From Doris montereyensis (taxonomy: Eukaryota; Mollusca; Gastropoda; Nudibranchia; Dorididae): DNA of 64,000 nt. Below are positions 1 through 10,405 of the stretch, in pieces. The notes below the pieces were generated by a model, which had not been told where the DNA came from, ran no database searches, and saw nothing but the letters and a program-made list of their open reading frames with translations. Position numbers and translations under genes: made by a program. The stretch lies in the NCBI GenBank assembly GCA_037039925.1, contig JAXRKP010000319.1, forward strand, positions 77,501 through 141,500. Reading direction: 5' to 3'. Within the stretch, counting starts at the first letter, position 1; each line of letters begins with the position of its first letter.

Positions 1-1235
1 TTCCGTTTCTTCATCTATTCACTCTTTCACTTATCTTTCATCTCACCGTTTCTTCTCTATTCACTCTTTCACTTATCTTTCATCTCGCCGTTTCTTCTCC
101 ATTCACTCTTTCACGTATCTTTCATCTTGCCGTTTCTTCTCTATTCACTCTTTCACTTATCTTTCATCTCGCCGTTTCTTCTCTATTCACTCTTTCACTT
201 ATCTTTCATCTCGCCGTTTCTTCTCTATTCAGTCTTTCACTTATCTTTCATCTCGCCGTTTCTTCTCTATTCAGTCTTTCACTTATCTTTCATCTTGCCG
301 TTTCTTCTCTATTCAGTCTTTCACTTATCTTTTATCTCGCCGTTTCTTCTCTATTCATTCTTTCATTTATCTTTCATCTCGCCGTTTCTTCTCTATTCAC
401 TCTTTCACTTATCTTTCATCTCGCCGTTTCTTCTCTATTCACTCTTTCACTTATCTTTCATCTCGCCGTTTCTTCTCTATTCAGTCTTTCACTTATCTTT
501 CATCTCGCCGTTTCTTCTCTATTCAGTCTTTCATTTATCTTTCATTTCGCTGTTTCTTCTCTATTCAGTCTTTCATTTATCTTTCATCTCGCCGTCTCTT
601 TCCATTCTCTTTCACGTATCTTCATCTTACTGTTTCTTCTTATTCCCTCTTTCACTTATTTCATCTCGCCGTTTCTTTTCTATTCATTCTTTCATTTATA
701 TTTCATTTCACTGTTTCTTCTCTATTCAGTCTTTCATTTATATTTCATCTCACTGTCTCTTCTCCATTCCCTCTTTCACGTATCCTTCATCTTACTGTTT
801 CTTCTCTATTCCCTCTTTCACTTATCTTTCATTTCGCTGTTTCTTCTCTTTTCACTCTTTCACTTATCTTTCATCTTGCTGTTTCTTCTCTATTCACTAT
901 TTCACTTATCTTTTATCTCGCTGTTTCTTCTCTTTTCACTCTTTCACTTATCTTTCATCTTGCTGTTTCTTCTCTATTCCCTCTTTTACTTATCTTTCAT
1001 CTTGCTGTTTCTTCTCTATTCCCTCTTTCACTTATTTTTCATCTCGCTGTTTCTTCTCTATTCCCTCTTTTACTTATCTTTCATCTCGCTGTTTCTTTCT
1101 TTCACTCTTTCACTTATTTTTCATCTTGCTGTTTCTTCTCTTTTCACTCTTCACTTATTTTTTTCACTTATTTTTCATCTTGCTGTTTCTTCTCTTTCAC
1201 TCTTTCACTTATCTTTGAGATTCACTCTGAGATCT
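1..1235 (+). repeat. 42-bp minisatellite built from SINE family A
   Basis: About 28 imperfect copies of a 42-bp pyrimidine-rich unit run from the window edge. Each unit carries the words CTTTCACTTATCTTTCATCT and GTTTCTTCTCTATTCA. The same words form the central part of the family A SINE seen many times further right in the opposite orientation. Because 42 is a multiple of three, long open frames of SLFHLSFISPFLLY-type repeats appear; they are not genes. Copies become more diverged and irregular toward 1200. Confidence 0.93.
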
Positions 1236-1290
1236 TCACTTAATACCATGGTGGACGGAGTAAATTTCAATGAAACGAACGAACAGAATA
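1236..1290 (+). repeat. 3' end of the family A SINE that holds the array
   Basis: After the array the sequence continues with the normal family A 3' part: the ACCATGGTGGACGGAGTAAA segment, TTTCAATGAAAC and a short (GAAC)n tail. The array is therefore internal to one SINE copy in sense orientation. Confidence 0.75.
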
Positions 1291-1292
1291 TG

Positions 1293-1336
1293 GTTTGTGT
1301 CTTACGTCTTACGTCTTACGTTTTACGTCTTACGTA
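1293..1336. repeat. Short TACGTCT tandem repeat
   Basis: Five or six copies of a TTACGTC/TTACGTT heptamer follow the SINE tail. This is a simple-sequence tract without other features. Confidence 0.8.
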
Positions 1337-1371
1337 CCATGTGCTCTGATTGGCTGACTGTACCAAGACAG

Positions 1372-1476
1372 TCCCATGATGACGGTCTTCCACGGCTTTG
1401 GCGGCATCTTCCTGTTCGTGGCTTGCTTGGGCATCATCGTGGTCATTGAGGGCAAAGCCTGATGGACCTGTTGCAG
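1372..1476 (+). CDS. Probable exon of the + strand membrane-protein gene
   Basis: An AG precedes position 1372 and a good donor (TTGCAG|GTCAGA) follows 1476. The reading frame from ATG at 1376 encodes one strongly hydrophobic helix (GFGGIFLFVACLGIIVVI). The frame meets TGA at 1460; one extra C in the CC run just before would continue it as ALMDLLQ to the donor in phase 0, which matches the phase of the exon at 6686. I infer a base missing from the assembly, as in the USP9X exons. It could instead be the last coding codons of a separate gene. Recognition is by composition and splice sites only. Confidence 0.45.
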
Positions 1477-1789
1477 GTCAGAAGCTAAGTTATAAGTGTA
1501 GCGTAGCCTAGTTACATTTACGTTATAGATTCGTGCTACGCTTTACATCATACTATCTTTTCAGAGGCTACATAGCTCATTTGACCTTTAAATGCTTCAT
1601 ACATTTTAAAATAATCATAGAGTTTTAAAAATATTGAACGTATAGAAATCAATAAGAACAATGCATATTCATTCATCATACAAATATTTTAAATTATAGA
1701 GCTCCATATCAATGATATTTATAAAAGAATTCATACTGTTTGCATTTTGTTTTGTTTTGACTGTTAGTATAATAAAAAATTATGTCTCA

Positions 1790-3700
1790 CAGAAGTAAAC
1801 TTACGATTTACAAATAGCTGCAGAGAATCTTAAACCAAAACAGGAACTAATGGTTTTAGAAGATTTAAACGCTAGAGTAAGCAACAATGTAGAAACGTCA
1901 GGAGGAGTAATAGGTAAAGAAGGAGAGACAACAATTTCTCCAAATGAGAGAGACTAAATAGATTTTTGCCTAAAGAATAACAGGAAAATAGCCAACACAT
2001 TTTTTTCTCATAAAGATATCCACAAATATACAAGACTAAATGAAGACAGATGTGAAAAGTCGATCATAGACTACTTAATAGTCAGCAGCTTCCTTTTTTA
2101 CAGTACAATGGGTGCAAGAGTAAACAGAAGAGCTGAAATATTTAGTGATCATCACTTAGTGATTGTCAAAATGACATTATTAACTGCAGAAAACAAATAG
2201 AAAAGGAAAGAAAAGGATGATACTAAACTCAAAATAGAAGAACTAAATAAACCAATAGTAAAACATATATACTAATCGAGGATAAAAAGATTTATAGGTG
2301 AAAGTGAAAGGCAGATGAATCTGAATGATAGCACAATAGAAGAAGAGTGGCAAAATATAAAGAAACACTCCTCAGTTGTACTGAAGAAGTCTGTGGTAGG
2401 AAACAAATTAAAGGAGATAGGAAAATAACAGCATGGTGGAATGAGAATATCAAGACTAAAATCAAAGAAAAAAGGATGCCTGGAACAAAATACTTGCAAA
2501 CAAAGAGACCAGAGGACAGGATAGATTACGTGAGTAACAGAGAGGAAGTTAGGAAAGCAAAACAGGAACAGTGGAAAGAGTTTGGACAAAAACTTCAAGA
2601 AAGCTATCAAAAAAAATCAAAAGCTGTTATAGGGAGCATTGACGAGCATGACAAAAACCAAAGCATGCCCAATACGACAAATTAAGAACACCAAAGGAGA
2701 ACTAGTCAAAGAAGACAAAGAAATCATGGAAGCGTGGAGAAAGTATTTTTACCAATTACATAATCCCTCCAGAACATATGAAACAAGGAGTAAAGATCAA
2801 TTAGTAAGAGAAACATGTAATCCAGAGGAGATAGGTGAATGTGTAGATATATCAATGGAAGAACTCCAAACAGCTATAAGAAAAGTGAAATTAGAAAAGG
2901 CCCCAGTAGCAGATCAAATTTATCCAGAAATGATTAAAAACCAAGGGAGAGAGACAGACAAACTATTACATGCAATATACCAACAAGCATGGAAGTCAAA
3001 ACGGGTGCCAGACCACTGGAAAAAGGGAACGGTAGTATCAATACACAAGAAAGGAACCCCATGGAATGCTCAAACTATAGAGGGATATCACTACTTAGCG
3101 TTTCAGGAAAAGTGTAGCCAGGATACTGGAAATGAGACTAAGGAAATGAGTAGAGGGTCAGATCGAAGAACACCAGAATAGATTTAGACCAGAAAGAAGT
3201 GTACAAGATCACATATTTACAATTAGACAAATAATAGAAAATTTCCTTGAGAGAACCATTGATTTGCATGTGTGTTTTATTTACTTAGAAAAGGCATTTT
3301 ACACTGTGAGGAGGGACGAGCTATGGCATTCCTTAAAAGAACACAATGTAGAGCAAAATTTAATAAAAGACATTAAACGTTTTTACAATAAACCAAAATG
3401 TGCAGTGAAAGTAATAAGAAACGTATCAGAAGAATTTGATGTAGATACAAGAGTAAGACAGTGTTGTGTCCTAAGTCCTCTTTTGTTTATCACGTTTATG
3501 GATTCATTCGCAAAAGCATCCTCAAAAAAGAAGAAAATGAATGTAGGTATGTGAAAGCTCAAACCAGTAAATGTAGCAATGCTTTCATTTGCTGATAATT
3601 TAGTTCTGTTTGGAAAATCAGAAAGGGACCTTCAGTTGAATATCAACATGTTGAATAATGAATTAAATAAAAGAGAAATGAGAGTAAATGCAAAGAAAAC
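1790..3700 (+). mobile_element. Broken non-LTR retrotransposon (LINE), endonuclease end and reverse transcriptase, 5' part
   Basis: Around 1850-2100 a decayed frame shows the end of an AP-type endonuclease (LNARVSN, then SIIDYLIVSS) with an in-frame stop. Frames at 2347-2685, 2639-3181 and 3264-3554 together give the linker and the reverse transcriptase: PDHWKKGTVVSIHKKG, then a stretch ending in LSPLLFITFMD, then LSFADNLVLF at 3579-3608. The catalytic FADD box reads FADN here. Several frameshifts and stops show it is dead. The clade is not decided; the C-terminal signature resembles the RTE/CR1-like endonuclease-RT proteins common in invertebrates. Confidence 0.85.
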
Positions 3701-3714
3701 CAAAACAATGCTAG
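3701..3714. repeat. Left target-site duplication of the fold-back element
   Basis: CAAAACAATGCTAG here is repeated exactly at 4301-4314 on the other side of the insertion in the LINE. Confidence 0.85.
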
Positions 3715-4300
3715 GAGCCACAGTGGAGTGGAAATATGACAATAAGGCCGGGAAATATGACAATAAGTGACAACTCCACTAATAAAGACAGAATAAACAC
3801 GTGACGTTTCGGCTATAACCCTTCGTCAGAGAACAAACGAGAAATATCTAGAATCTAGATCTAAGTACTACCTCAGGCATAGTAGTATGACAAAGAAGAT
3901 GACTATAGATATACTAGCAATTAAAAAATGATAAACAACGGAAACAACAAAGAGATGTGACAATGTGAACTATCTAAATAGCTTTGAATAATACGAAGGA
4001 GTCACAATGGAGTGAAGTCAAAGGCGAAATATGACAATAAGTGATAACTCCACTAATAAAGACAGAACAAACACGTGTCATTTCGGATATAACCCTTCGT
4101 CAGAAAACAAACGAGAAATAGTCATCTATAGTCTTCTTCTTTGTCATACTGATCGGAGATTCTAGATTTTTCTCGTTTTTTGTTTGATGAAGGGTTATAC
4201 CCGAAACGTCACCTATTTGTTCTGTCTTTATTAGTGGAGTTGTTACTTATTGTCATATTTCGCCTTTGACTTCACTCCGCTGTGGCTCCTTCGTATTATT
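3715..4300. mobile_element. 586-bp fold-back (inverted-repeat) element inserted in the LINE
   Basis: The segment begins GAGCCACAGTGGAGTG and ends with the complement CACTCCGCTGTGGCTC plus 12 further bases. A fuller inverted copy of its right end lies inside it at about 3989-4125 (AATAATACGAAGGAGTCACA). Both arms carry a CGTTTCGG...CCCTTCGTCAG block. It has no coding capacity. It interrupts the reverse transcriptase between KTKTML and VTREAKT, and removing it with one copy of the duplication restores the frame. Confidence 0.8.
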
Positions 4301-4880
4301 CAAAACAATGCTAGTAACTAGGGAAGCTAAAACACAAAATCTTAAATTGTGTAGGGAGAATTTAGAACAAGTTCACAGCTACAATTACCTAGGAGTAATG
4401 ATTAACTCAGAGGGAAAACTAAGAGAAGAAATCAGCCACAAAATCCAAAAGGCAAGTATAATATATAACCAACTAGGAAAGGCATTTGTAGGTAAACAAG
4501 AATTGTCAACAAAAACCGAAATGGCAGTATGCAACACAGTTTATTGTCCTACTCTCCTCTATGGCAGTGAAACCTGGACCTTAGACAGTAGGGAATACAA
4601 TAGAGTACAAGCAGCTGAAATGAAATATTTAAGAATAGTAGTAGAGAAAACTAAAAGAGACAAAATCAGAAACATAACAATAAGAGATCAAACCAAAGCA
4701 GATAGCATAAAAACTAAGATAGAAATGAATCAATTTAGATGGTTTGGGCATGTGAACAGAATGAATGACAATAGAATAACTAAATCAATGGACAGTGCTA
4801 AAACTCAAAGTAAAAGACCAAAAGGCAGACCTCAGAGAAAGCGGGAAGAAAATATAAAAGAGGCATTAAAGCAACTTTTG
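4301..4880 (+). mobile_element. LINE continuation: C-terminal part of the reverse transcriptase protein
   Basis: The frame continues after the fold-back element with YNYLGVMINSEGKLREE, LLYGSETWTLDSREYNR and QFRWFGHVNRMNDNRI, the usual C-terminal segment of endonuclease-RT proteins. It is cut off near 4875 after EALKQ, where a minisatellite begins. The fragment at 42525-42760 is a relative that continues further. Confidence 0.85.
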
Positions 4881-5440
4881 CTTACACTCGTGACGTATAA
4901 CAGATTTCTCGTTTCTCGTTTCGCGTGTCTTCCTATGTGAGATGGGCCTTACCTGTAACTGATACCGTCACTTTTGCTTATTTCTCGTTTCTCTATGTGA
5001 GTTTCGTAACCTATACCGTCACTTTTGCTTATTTCTCGTTTCCTGTCTTCCTGTGAGATGGGGCCTTGATACCGTCACTTTTGCTTATTTCTCGTTTCGC
5101 ATGTCTTGATATGTGAGATGATACCGTCACTTTTGCTTATTTCTCGTTTCGCATGTCTTGATATGTGAGATGGGTCTTACCTGCAACCTATACCGTCACT
5201 TTTGCTTATTTCTCGTTTCGCATGTCTTCCTGTGTGAGATGGGCCTTACTGATACCGTCACTTTTGCTTATTTCTCGTTTCGCATGTCTTGATATGTCAC
5301 TTTTGCTTAGATGTCTTCCTGTGTGAGATGGGCCTTACCTGTAACTGATACCGTCACTTTTGCTTATTTCTCGTTTCGCATGTCTTGATATGTGAGATGG
5401 GCCTTACCTGTAACCTATACCGTCACTTTTGCTGACACTC
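4876..5440. repeat. Minisatellite, about 65-bp unit
   Basis: Eight or more irregular copies share ACCGTCACTTTTGCTTATTT, CTCGTTTCGCATGTCTTGAT and GTGAGATGGGCCTTACCTGT, with internal deletions that vary the unit length. The array starts exactly where the LINE coding sequence stops. Confidence 0.88.
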
Positions 5441-5820
5441 GAGTTTTTTTTGAGAGGGTTTTGTTTTTGTATCGTTTTTCTTTTGTTTGGGGGTTGTTGT
5501 TTTTGTTTTGTTTTTTTGTTGGGTTTTTTTCGTGAGTGGGAATTTTGTTGTTGCTGTTCTTCGTCACTATGGAGTTGCAAAAAAAGATAAAGATGGATTG
5601 ATATTCGTATCCCAGCAGGCTCACGGACCGTACATCATTTATCCTCCTACTTCCTATTATGTCAATTTGACGATCGTACTGTCTATAATATCTTGTCTGT
5701 CTTATTTATTGGGGCGATTTCTCGGTTACTTTGTCTAATTGCTGGTGGGATGAAAGAGGGGGGGGGGGGAGTGGGCATTGATCTATGGGCAATCAGAACC
5801 CAGGACGAATGAGATTTTTA
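5441..5820. other. T/G-rich stretch without a gene
   Basis: Contains T- and G-rich low-complexity sequence, a fragment resembling family D (about 5590-5640, CCCAGCAGGCTCACGGACCG) and an 11-base G run near 5758. No supported coding sequence. Confidence 0.6.
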
Positions 5821-5824
5821 ATTG

Positions 5825-6222
5825 ATTTAATTTTATCCACATCCACAAATTAGGTCATATTGAGGGTTGGTTGTTGTTCTTTTGGGGGGGTTTTTTGTTT
5901 TTGTTTTTGTTTCGTTTGTTTGTTTTTTTTGGGGGTGTTGTTTGGGGAAGGGGTCGGTAGGAGTTTTGATTTGACCCCGGACTGCCCTGCAAAGAGCCAA
6001 GGGATCTTTAGCGTGCACAGAGTGTTGTGATCTGCACACGGGATCTCCTTTTTGTCTTCCGGCTCCGATGAGACAATGGGTCGATCCACCCACCTATACC
6101 GGGGTGGTAAAAAAAACACAAAAAGCACTTCGAGAATATTTTTCAACCATCGGAGCTTGAACCCACGACCTTTTGGTTGAGAGGCCGACACCTTGCCTCT
6201 GGTCTACCGAGTCCCCATGGGG
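5825..6222 (-). mobile_element. SINE family B, nearly full length
   Basis: Read on the - strand it has a tRNA-like head: CGGTAGACCAGAGGCAAGG as A-box region and AGGTCGTGGGTTCAAGCTCC as B box, followed by the conserved body (ATCACAACACTCTGTGCACG) and a tail ending GTGGATAAAATTAAATC. Length is inflated by T/G runs near 5885-5950. Confidence 0.82.
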
Positions 6223-6394
6223 GATAAATCAGCTTTTAATAGTTTTAATACAGGAGGGGCGGGGCGAGAGGGGGCGGGAGGGGGGTCGAGGCGATATATT
6301 ACCTTTTGTCCCGCATCATGCTATAGAAACTTGGATTGGATAAATGTTCGATCTCTGTGTGATGTTGCAAGAGAGGGAAGGGGGAGTGGGGGTG

Positions 6395-6560
6395 GGGTGG
6401 GGGGGGGGACTCGGGTGTCCAGAGGAAAGATGTCGGCCTCTCAAACCAAAAGTGGTGGATTCAAGCCCCGCCGACGGTCGAAAGATGTTCTCGAGTAAAA
6501 AGCCTACCAAAAAATCCCGAGATCACCTTAATTGTGGATGTGGGTAATTCAAATCAAAAT
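6395..6560 (+). mobile_element. SINE family B, internally deleted copy
   Basis: The + strand copy keeps the tRNA-like head (TGTCGGCCTCTCAAACCAAA, then GGTGGATTCAAGCCCC) and joins it after TCTCGAGTAAAA directly to the tail CACCTTAATTGTGGATGTGG. The middle 200 bases are missing. Confidence 0.75.
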
Positions 6561-6685
6561 TTTATTATTTAAAAAAAATTGATGTAAAATCATGGAGAGA
6601 AGTTGAGCTTACTGTCAACACTGAAAACACCACCTCATGATGAATGCCTTGTTGCCTTGTTTATTCCCATCCGATGACATCACAG

Positions 6686-6808
6686 GTAAACAAGTTGTTC
6701 AAGAAGGAGAAGGTTCCAGCGAAGGCCAAGGCCGACCTCGACTCCTTCATTTCCTTCGTCACTTGGTCCCTGTGTCTGAACGTGCTTCTCTTCGCCTGCC
6801 TGGCTGAG
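6686..6808 (+). CDS. Exon of a multi-pass membrane protein, possibly TMEM26-like
   Basis: The acceptor is ATCACAG|GTAAAC and the donor GCTGAG|GTAAGT, phase 0 at both ends, 41 codons. The product has a basic loop (LFKKEKVPAKAKADLD) followed by a membrane helix (TWSLCLNVLLFACLAE). The codons join in frame to the exon at 8587, giving ..LAE-IDGPIL... A polar residue followed by DGP and a hydrophobic helix is a feature I recall near the last helices of TMEM26-family proteins; this is a weak match and the identity is tentative. Confidence 0.72.
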
Positions 6809-6821
6809 GTAAGTATGACTA

Positions 6822-7155
6822 AAGTCGATAAAGAAGATGTATTTATAGTCCGTATTCCCGCACAGATGTAGGCTAACCGACTGTACATCATTTATCTCCC
6901 AGCAGCTCCTTCTCAACTCTCACGGGAGCATACAGTACACGAGCCTGTAGTGTTAGGCGATTCGGGCTTACACTCTGACAAGATATTTCTTTATCTACAG
7001 CTGGATACTTATTCACACCTGAGTCAAATGAGGAAAGTAGAGTGGATTACCTTTCCCTAAGAGTACAACGTTTGTGGAAAATAAATTCCGCCCTTGCCAG
7101 CCTTGGGGTTTGAACCAGTGTCGTCGGGATTACAAGCTCACAACACTACACGGTT
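6822..7155 (-). mobile_element. SINE family D copy (tRNA-derived type)
   Basis: Shares TATAGTCCGTAT, TGTACATCATTTATC, CCCAGCAG and CCTTCTCAACTC with 54635-54885. On the - strand it starts with a tRNA-like head whose B box is CACTGGTTCAAACCCC. It lies in the intron right after the exon at 6686. Confidence 0.7.
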
Positions 7156-7189
7156 TAAATACAACTACTGAAGTTTTTGTCGTTATTTC

Positions 7190-8190
7190 TGCGTCAAAGA
7201 CTCTGTTGCCAGGCTACCAAGACGTATACCCCTTGTACCCCGGGTGGGGCATAGGTCGCCAATGAGGTCTCTCCACTTCACACTGTCCTGCACAACCATC
7301 TCTGTCTCTTTCTAGGCAAGTACCAGCTGCCGAGATTCCTGCAGGATTGACCTCCTCCATGTTGTCTTTGGTCTCCCTCGACCTCTCTTCCTTTGTGGAT
7401 TCCATTTCAAGGCCTGCCGCGTTATGTTCTCTGGTGATTTTTTAAAGGTGTGTCCAAGCCATCCCCATTTCCTTCTCTTAATCTGTACTTCTATCGGTTC
7501 TTGATGTGTCTTTTCATAAAGTTCTTCATTTGTAGTTTTATCAAACCATGTGATGTGTAGGATTTGTCTCAGGCATCTGTTAATAAATATTTTGAGTCTT
7601 CTTGTGTATGTTTTAGTGGTGCGCCATGTTTCACAGGCATACAAAATGATTAATTTTATGTTTGTGTTGAAAATACAGATTTTGTTTTTGGGGATGCGGT
7701 CTGTGAATTCCAAAATGGTCTTAGGGTCCTAAATGCTGCTGTCGCCTTCCCAATTCTGGTGCCGATAGCCTGGTCTGTCCCTCCTGTTTTGCTTACGACA
7801 CTGCCCAAATATGTGAACTGGCCGACATCTTCTAATTCCATTCCATCAAGTGCGATGTTGTTATTATTCATGTTATTAATTCTGAGAACTTTAGTTTTCC
7901 TTTTATTTATATTCATTCCCAGTTTCGCTGCTTCCTTGGCCATTCTGTTTGTTTTTTTCCTCGATATCATTATGTCGATGAGAGAAAAGTGCTACATCAT
8001 CGGCAAAATCAATATCTTCCACTTGATGAGTCAGAGACCATTGAATTCCTGTTCTGTGTCCTGATGTTGTTTTTGACATGATCCAATCCATTGCTATCAA
8101 GAAAAGGAACGGTGGTAATGTACATCCTTGCTTTACTCCAGTTAGTATATTGAAGGCCACCAAGAGAAACCGTGTTTTGCATGTAGGTTT
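7190..8190 (-). mobile_element. LINE fragment with reverse transcriptase, - strand
   Basis: Three overlapping frames (8163-7903, 7970-7656, 7713-7312) together give GVKQGC near the start, a VEDIDFADDVALFSH active-site region with intact FADD, a QFTYLGSVVSKTGG block and KWGWLGHTFKKSPENITRQA with a KRGRGRPKTTWRR tail. Frame changes between them show decay. It is 5' truncated and belongs to a different LINE family from the one at 1790-4880. Confidence 0.87.
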
Positions 8191-8234
8191 TAAATCATCT
8201 CAAAAGCATTTTCATTAGAGGAATGAGTCTACCA

Positions 8235-8470
8235 GAAAGTGATGTTTGATTTAAGGAAATTGTTTTAACTGTTTGCCCCTCTTTGAGTAGAATTTGCATT
8301 CATGGGTTTCGTGATCAGAAACCAAGAGTAGTATCTTTCACGCATACTCACGTGACCTCAATATCGAGTACTGACTCGATCTAATAATCGTACTTGACAT
8401 ATCACCCGGGGTATAACATGTTTGTTATCAATATAGCTGCGCGAGCATCTCTTTAATTATTCGTATCAAT
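8235..8470. repeat. Dispersed repeat family E
   Basis: Shares GCCCCTCTTTGAGTAGAATT and TATCACCCGGGGTATAACAT-like words with 38630-38850. No coding capacity; likely a small non-autonomous element. Confidence 0.6.
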
Positions 8471-8586
8471 ATCAATTATCACTCATCTATGCATGCATGT
8501 CCTAACCACCCAAGCCGGTGCTTGTTTACCAATGCTTTTGATTTCATTTGATTTACCCACATCTCCCAATTTGCTTTTCCTTTCAG

Positions 8587-8751
8587 ATCGACGGTCCCAT
8601 TTTGACATTCGCCTTACGCATGTTGTTGTACACGGGACCTGTGTGGCGAGTGGTCCTGCTGACCCACAGGTGCCCTCACTTCAATTTCTCAGAGAAACAC
8701 TACGAGATAGACATGGAAGAGTTGGCGATGGCGGGTATTGACGTGAACTGA
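8587..8751 (+). CDS. Terminal exon of the membrane-protein gene
   Basis: The acceptor is a good polypyrimidine tract (TTTCCTTTCAG|ATCGAC), phase 0, 54 codons then TGA at 8749-8751. The protein starts with IDGPILTFALRMLLY, a last hydrophobic segment, followed by a soluble acidic end (SEKHYEIDMEELAMAGIDVN). The gene runs toward USP9X, tail to tail. The identity (TMEM26-like) is tentative, but that it is a real coding exon is well supported by the splice site, phase and composition. Confidence 0.75.
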   Translation: MDGPILTFALRMLLYTGPVWRVVLLTHRCPHFNFSEKHYEIDMEELAMAGIDVN

Positions 8752-8756
8752 ATCGT

Positions 8757-10405
8757 TCTGGAATTGGATGGGTATGTGAGATTTGGGCAAAAAGGAGAGG
8801 ACAATCGGATGGGCATGTGGGATTTGGGCCAAAAGGAAGATACAATTGGATGGGTATGTGGGATTTGGGCTAAAAGGAAGATACAATTGGATGGGTATGT
8901 GGGATTTGGGCTTAAAGGAAGATACAATTGGATGGGTATGTGGGATTTGGGCCAAAAACGAGAGGACAATTGGATGGGTCTCTGGGATTTAGGCCAAAAT
9001 AAAAGGAGACAATTGGATGTACCTGTGGGGTTTGAGCCAAAATAGTGGACAATTGGATGGATTTGTAGGATTTGGCCCACAGAGAGGAGACAATAGGATA
9101 TATATGTAGGATTTGTGCCAAAAAGGAGGGGACAATAGGGATCAGGATTTGGGCTAAAAGGAGGATAGGATAGATATGCAGAATTTGGGCCCAAAAGGAG
9201 GGGACTATAGGATGGATATGCAGAATTTGGGCCCAAAAGGAGGGGACAATAGGATGGATATATGCAAAAGGAGGATTTGGGATATGCAAAAGAAGGGGAC
9301 TATAGGATAGATATGCAGGATTTGGGCTAAAAAGGAGGGGACAAGTGGATGGATATGTAGGATTTGGGCTACAGGGAGGAAACAAGTGGATGGATATGTA
9401 GGATTTGGGCCACAAGGAGAAGACAAGTGGATGGATATGTAGGATTTGGGCTGAAAAGGGGGGTGGCAATAGAATAGATGTGTAGGATTTGGGCCACAAG
9501 GAGGAAACAAGTGGATGGATATGTAGGATCTGGGTAAAAAATGAAAGGACAACAGCATAGATCTGTAGGATCTGGGCCAAAAAGGAGGGGACAATAGGAT
9601 AGATATGCAGGATTTGGGCTAAAAAGGAGGGGACAATAGGATAGATCTGTAGGATTTGGGCTAAAAAGGAAGAGACAATTAGAATAATTAGATGGATCTG
9701 TGGCATTTGGGTTAACAGGAGGAGACAATTGAATGGATCTGTAGGATTTGGGCCAAACGGGAGGTAACAATTGGATGTGTCTGTGGGATTGACCAAGAGG
9801 AGTCAATAGGTTGATTCTGTGAGATTTGGACCAAAACGAAGAGAGGTTCTGTGGGATGTGGGACAAAAGGAGGAGACATTTGGATGGTTCTGTGACATTT
9901 AGTGTAAAGGAAGGAGACATGTGGATGGTTCTGTGACATTTAGTGTAAAGGAAGGAGACATTTGGATGGTTCTGTGAGACGAGTAAAAAAGGAAGAGTCG
10001 TTTGGGTGGTTCTGTGGGATTTGGGCCATGGGATTTGGGCCAAGGGAAGATACAATTTGATGTTTCTGTGAGATTGTGGGCCAAAAGAAAGAGACAATTC
10101 GATGTTTCTGTGGAATTTAGGCTAAAAGGACGAGGAATTTGGATGGTTCTGTGAGATGTGGGTCAATAGGAAGAAATAATTTGATGGTTCTGTGGGATTG
10201 GACCCAAAATGAGGAGACAATTGGATGGATCTGTTGGATTTGGGTCAAAGTCCCAAAAAAAAGGGGGGAGTAATTGGATGGATGTATCTGTGGGATTTTT
10301 GCCAAGCAGTGGGGATAATTTGATGGATCTGAGAGACGGATCAAAAGTAGGGACTAATTAATTGGATGGATCTGTCGATGTTGGGTCAAAAGGAGGGGAC
10401 AATTG
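8757..10405. repeat. Minisatellite of about 40-48 bp in the 3' flank of the membrane-protein gene
   Basis: About 38 variable units share GATGGATATGTAGGATTTGG and GCCAAAAGGAGGGGACAA. Right of about 9850 the units drift to GGATGGTTCTGTGAGATTTG types. The array starts within ten bases of the stop codon, so at least its left end is likely in the 3' UTR. Long - strand frames of IPIQLYLPFSPNP type are translations of the repeat and not genes. Confidence 0.92.

Noticed and set aside
127..1349. Open frames of 363 and 157 codons at the left edge
   Set aside because: They are translations of the 42-bp minisatellite; the period is a multiple of three so all units stay in one frame. No start context, domain or splice evidence.
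5487..5738. 83-codon frame starting MGVVVFVLFF
   Set aside because: Arises from T/G-rich low-complexity sequence and a SINE fragment; no splice context or conservation.
8689..10344. Several proline-rich - strand frames up to 294 codons
   Set aside because: Translations of the minisatellite downstream of the membrane-protein gene, with the same repeated peptide in different frames.
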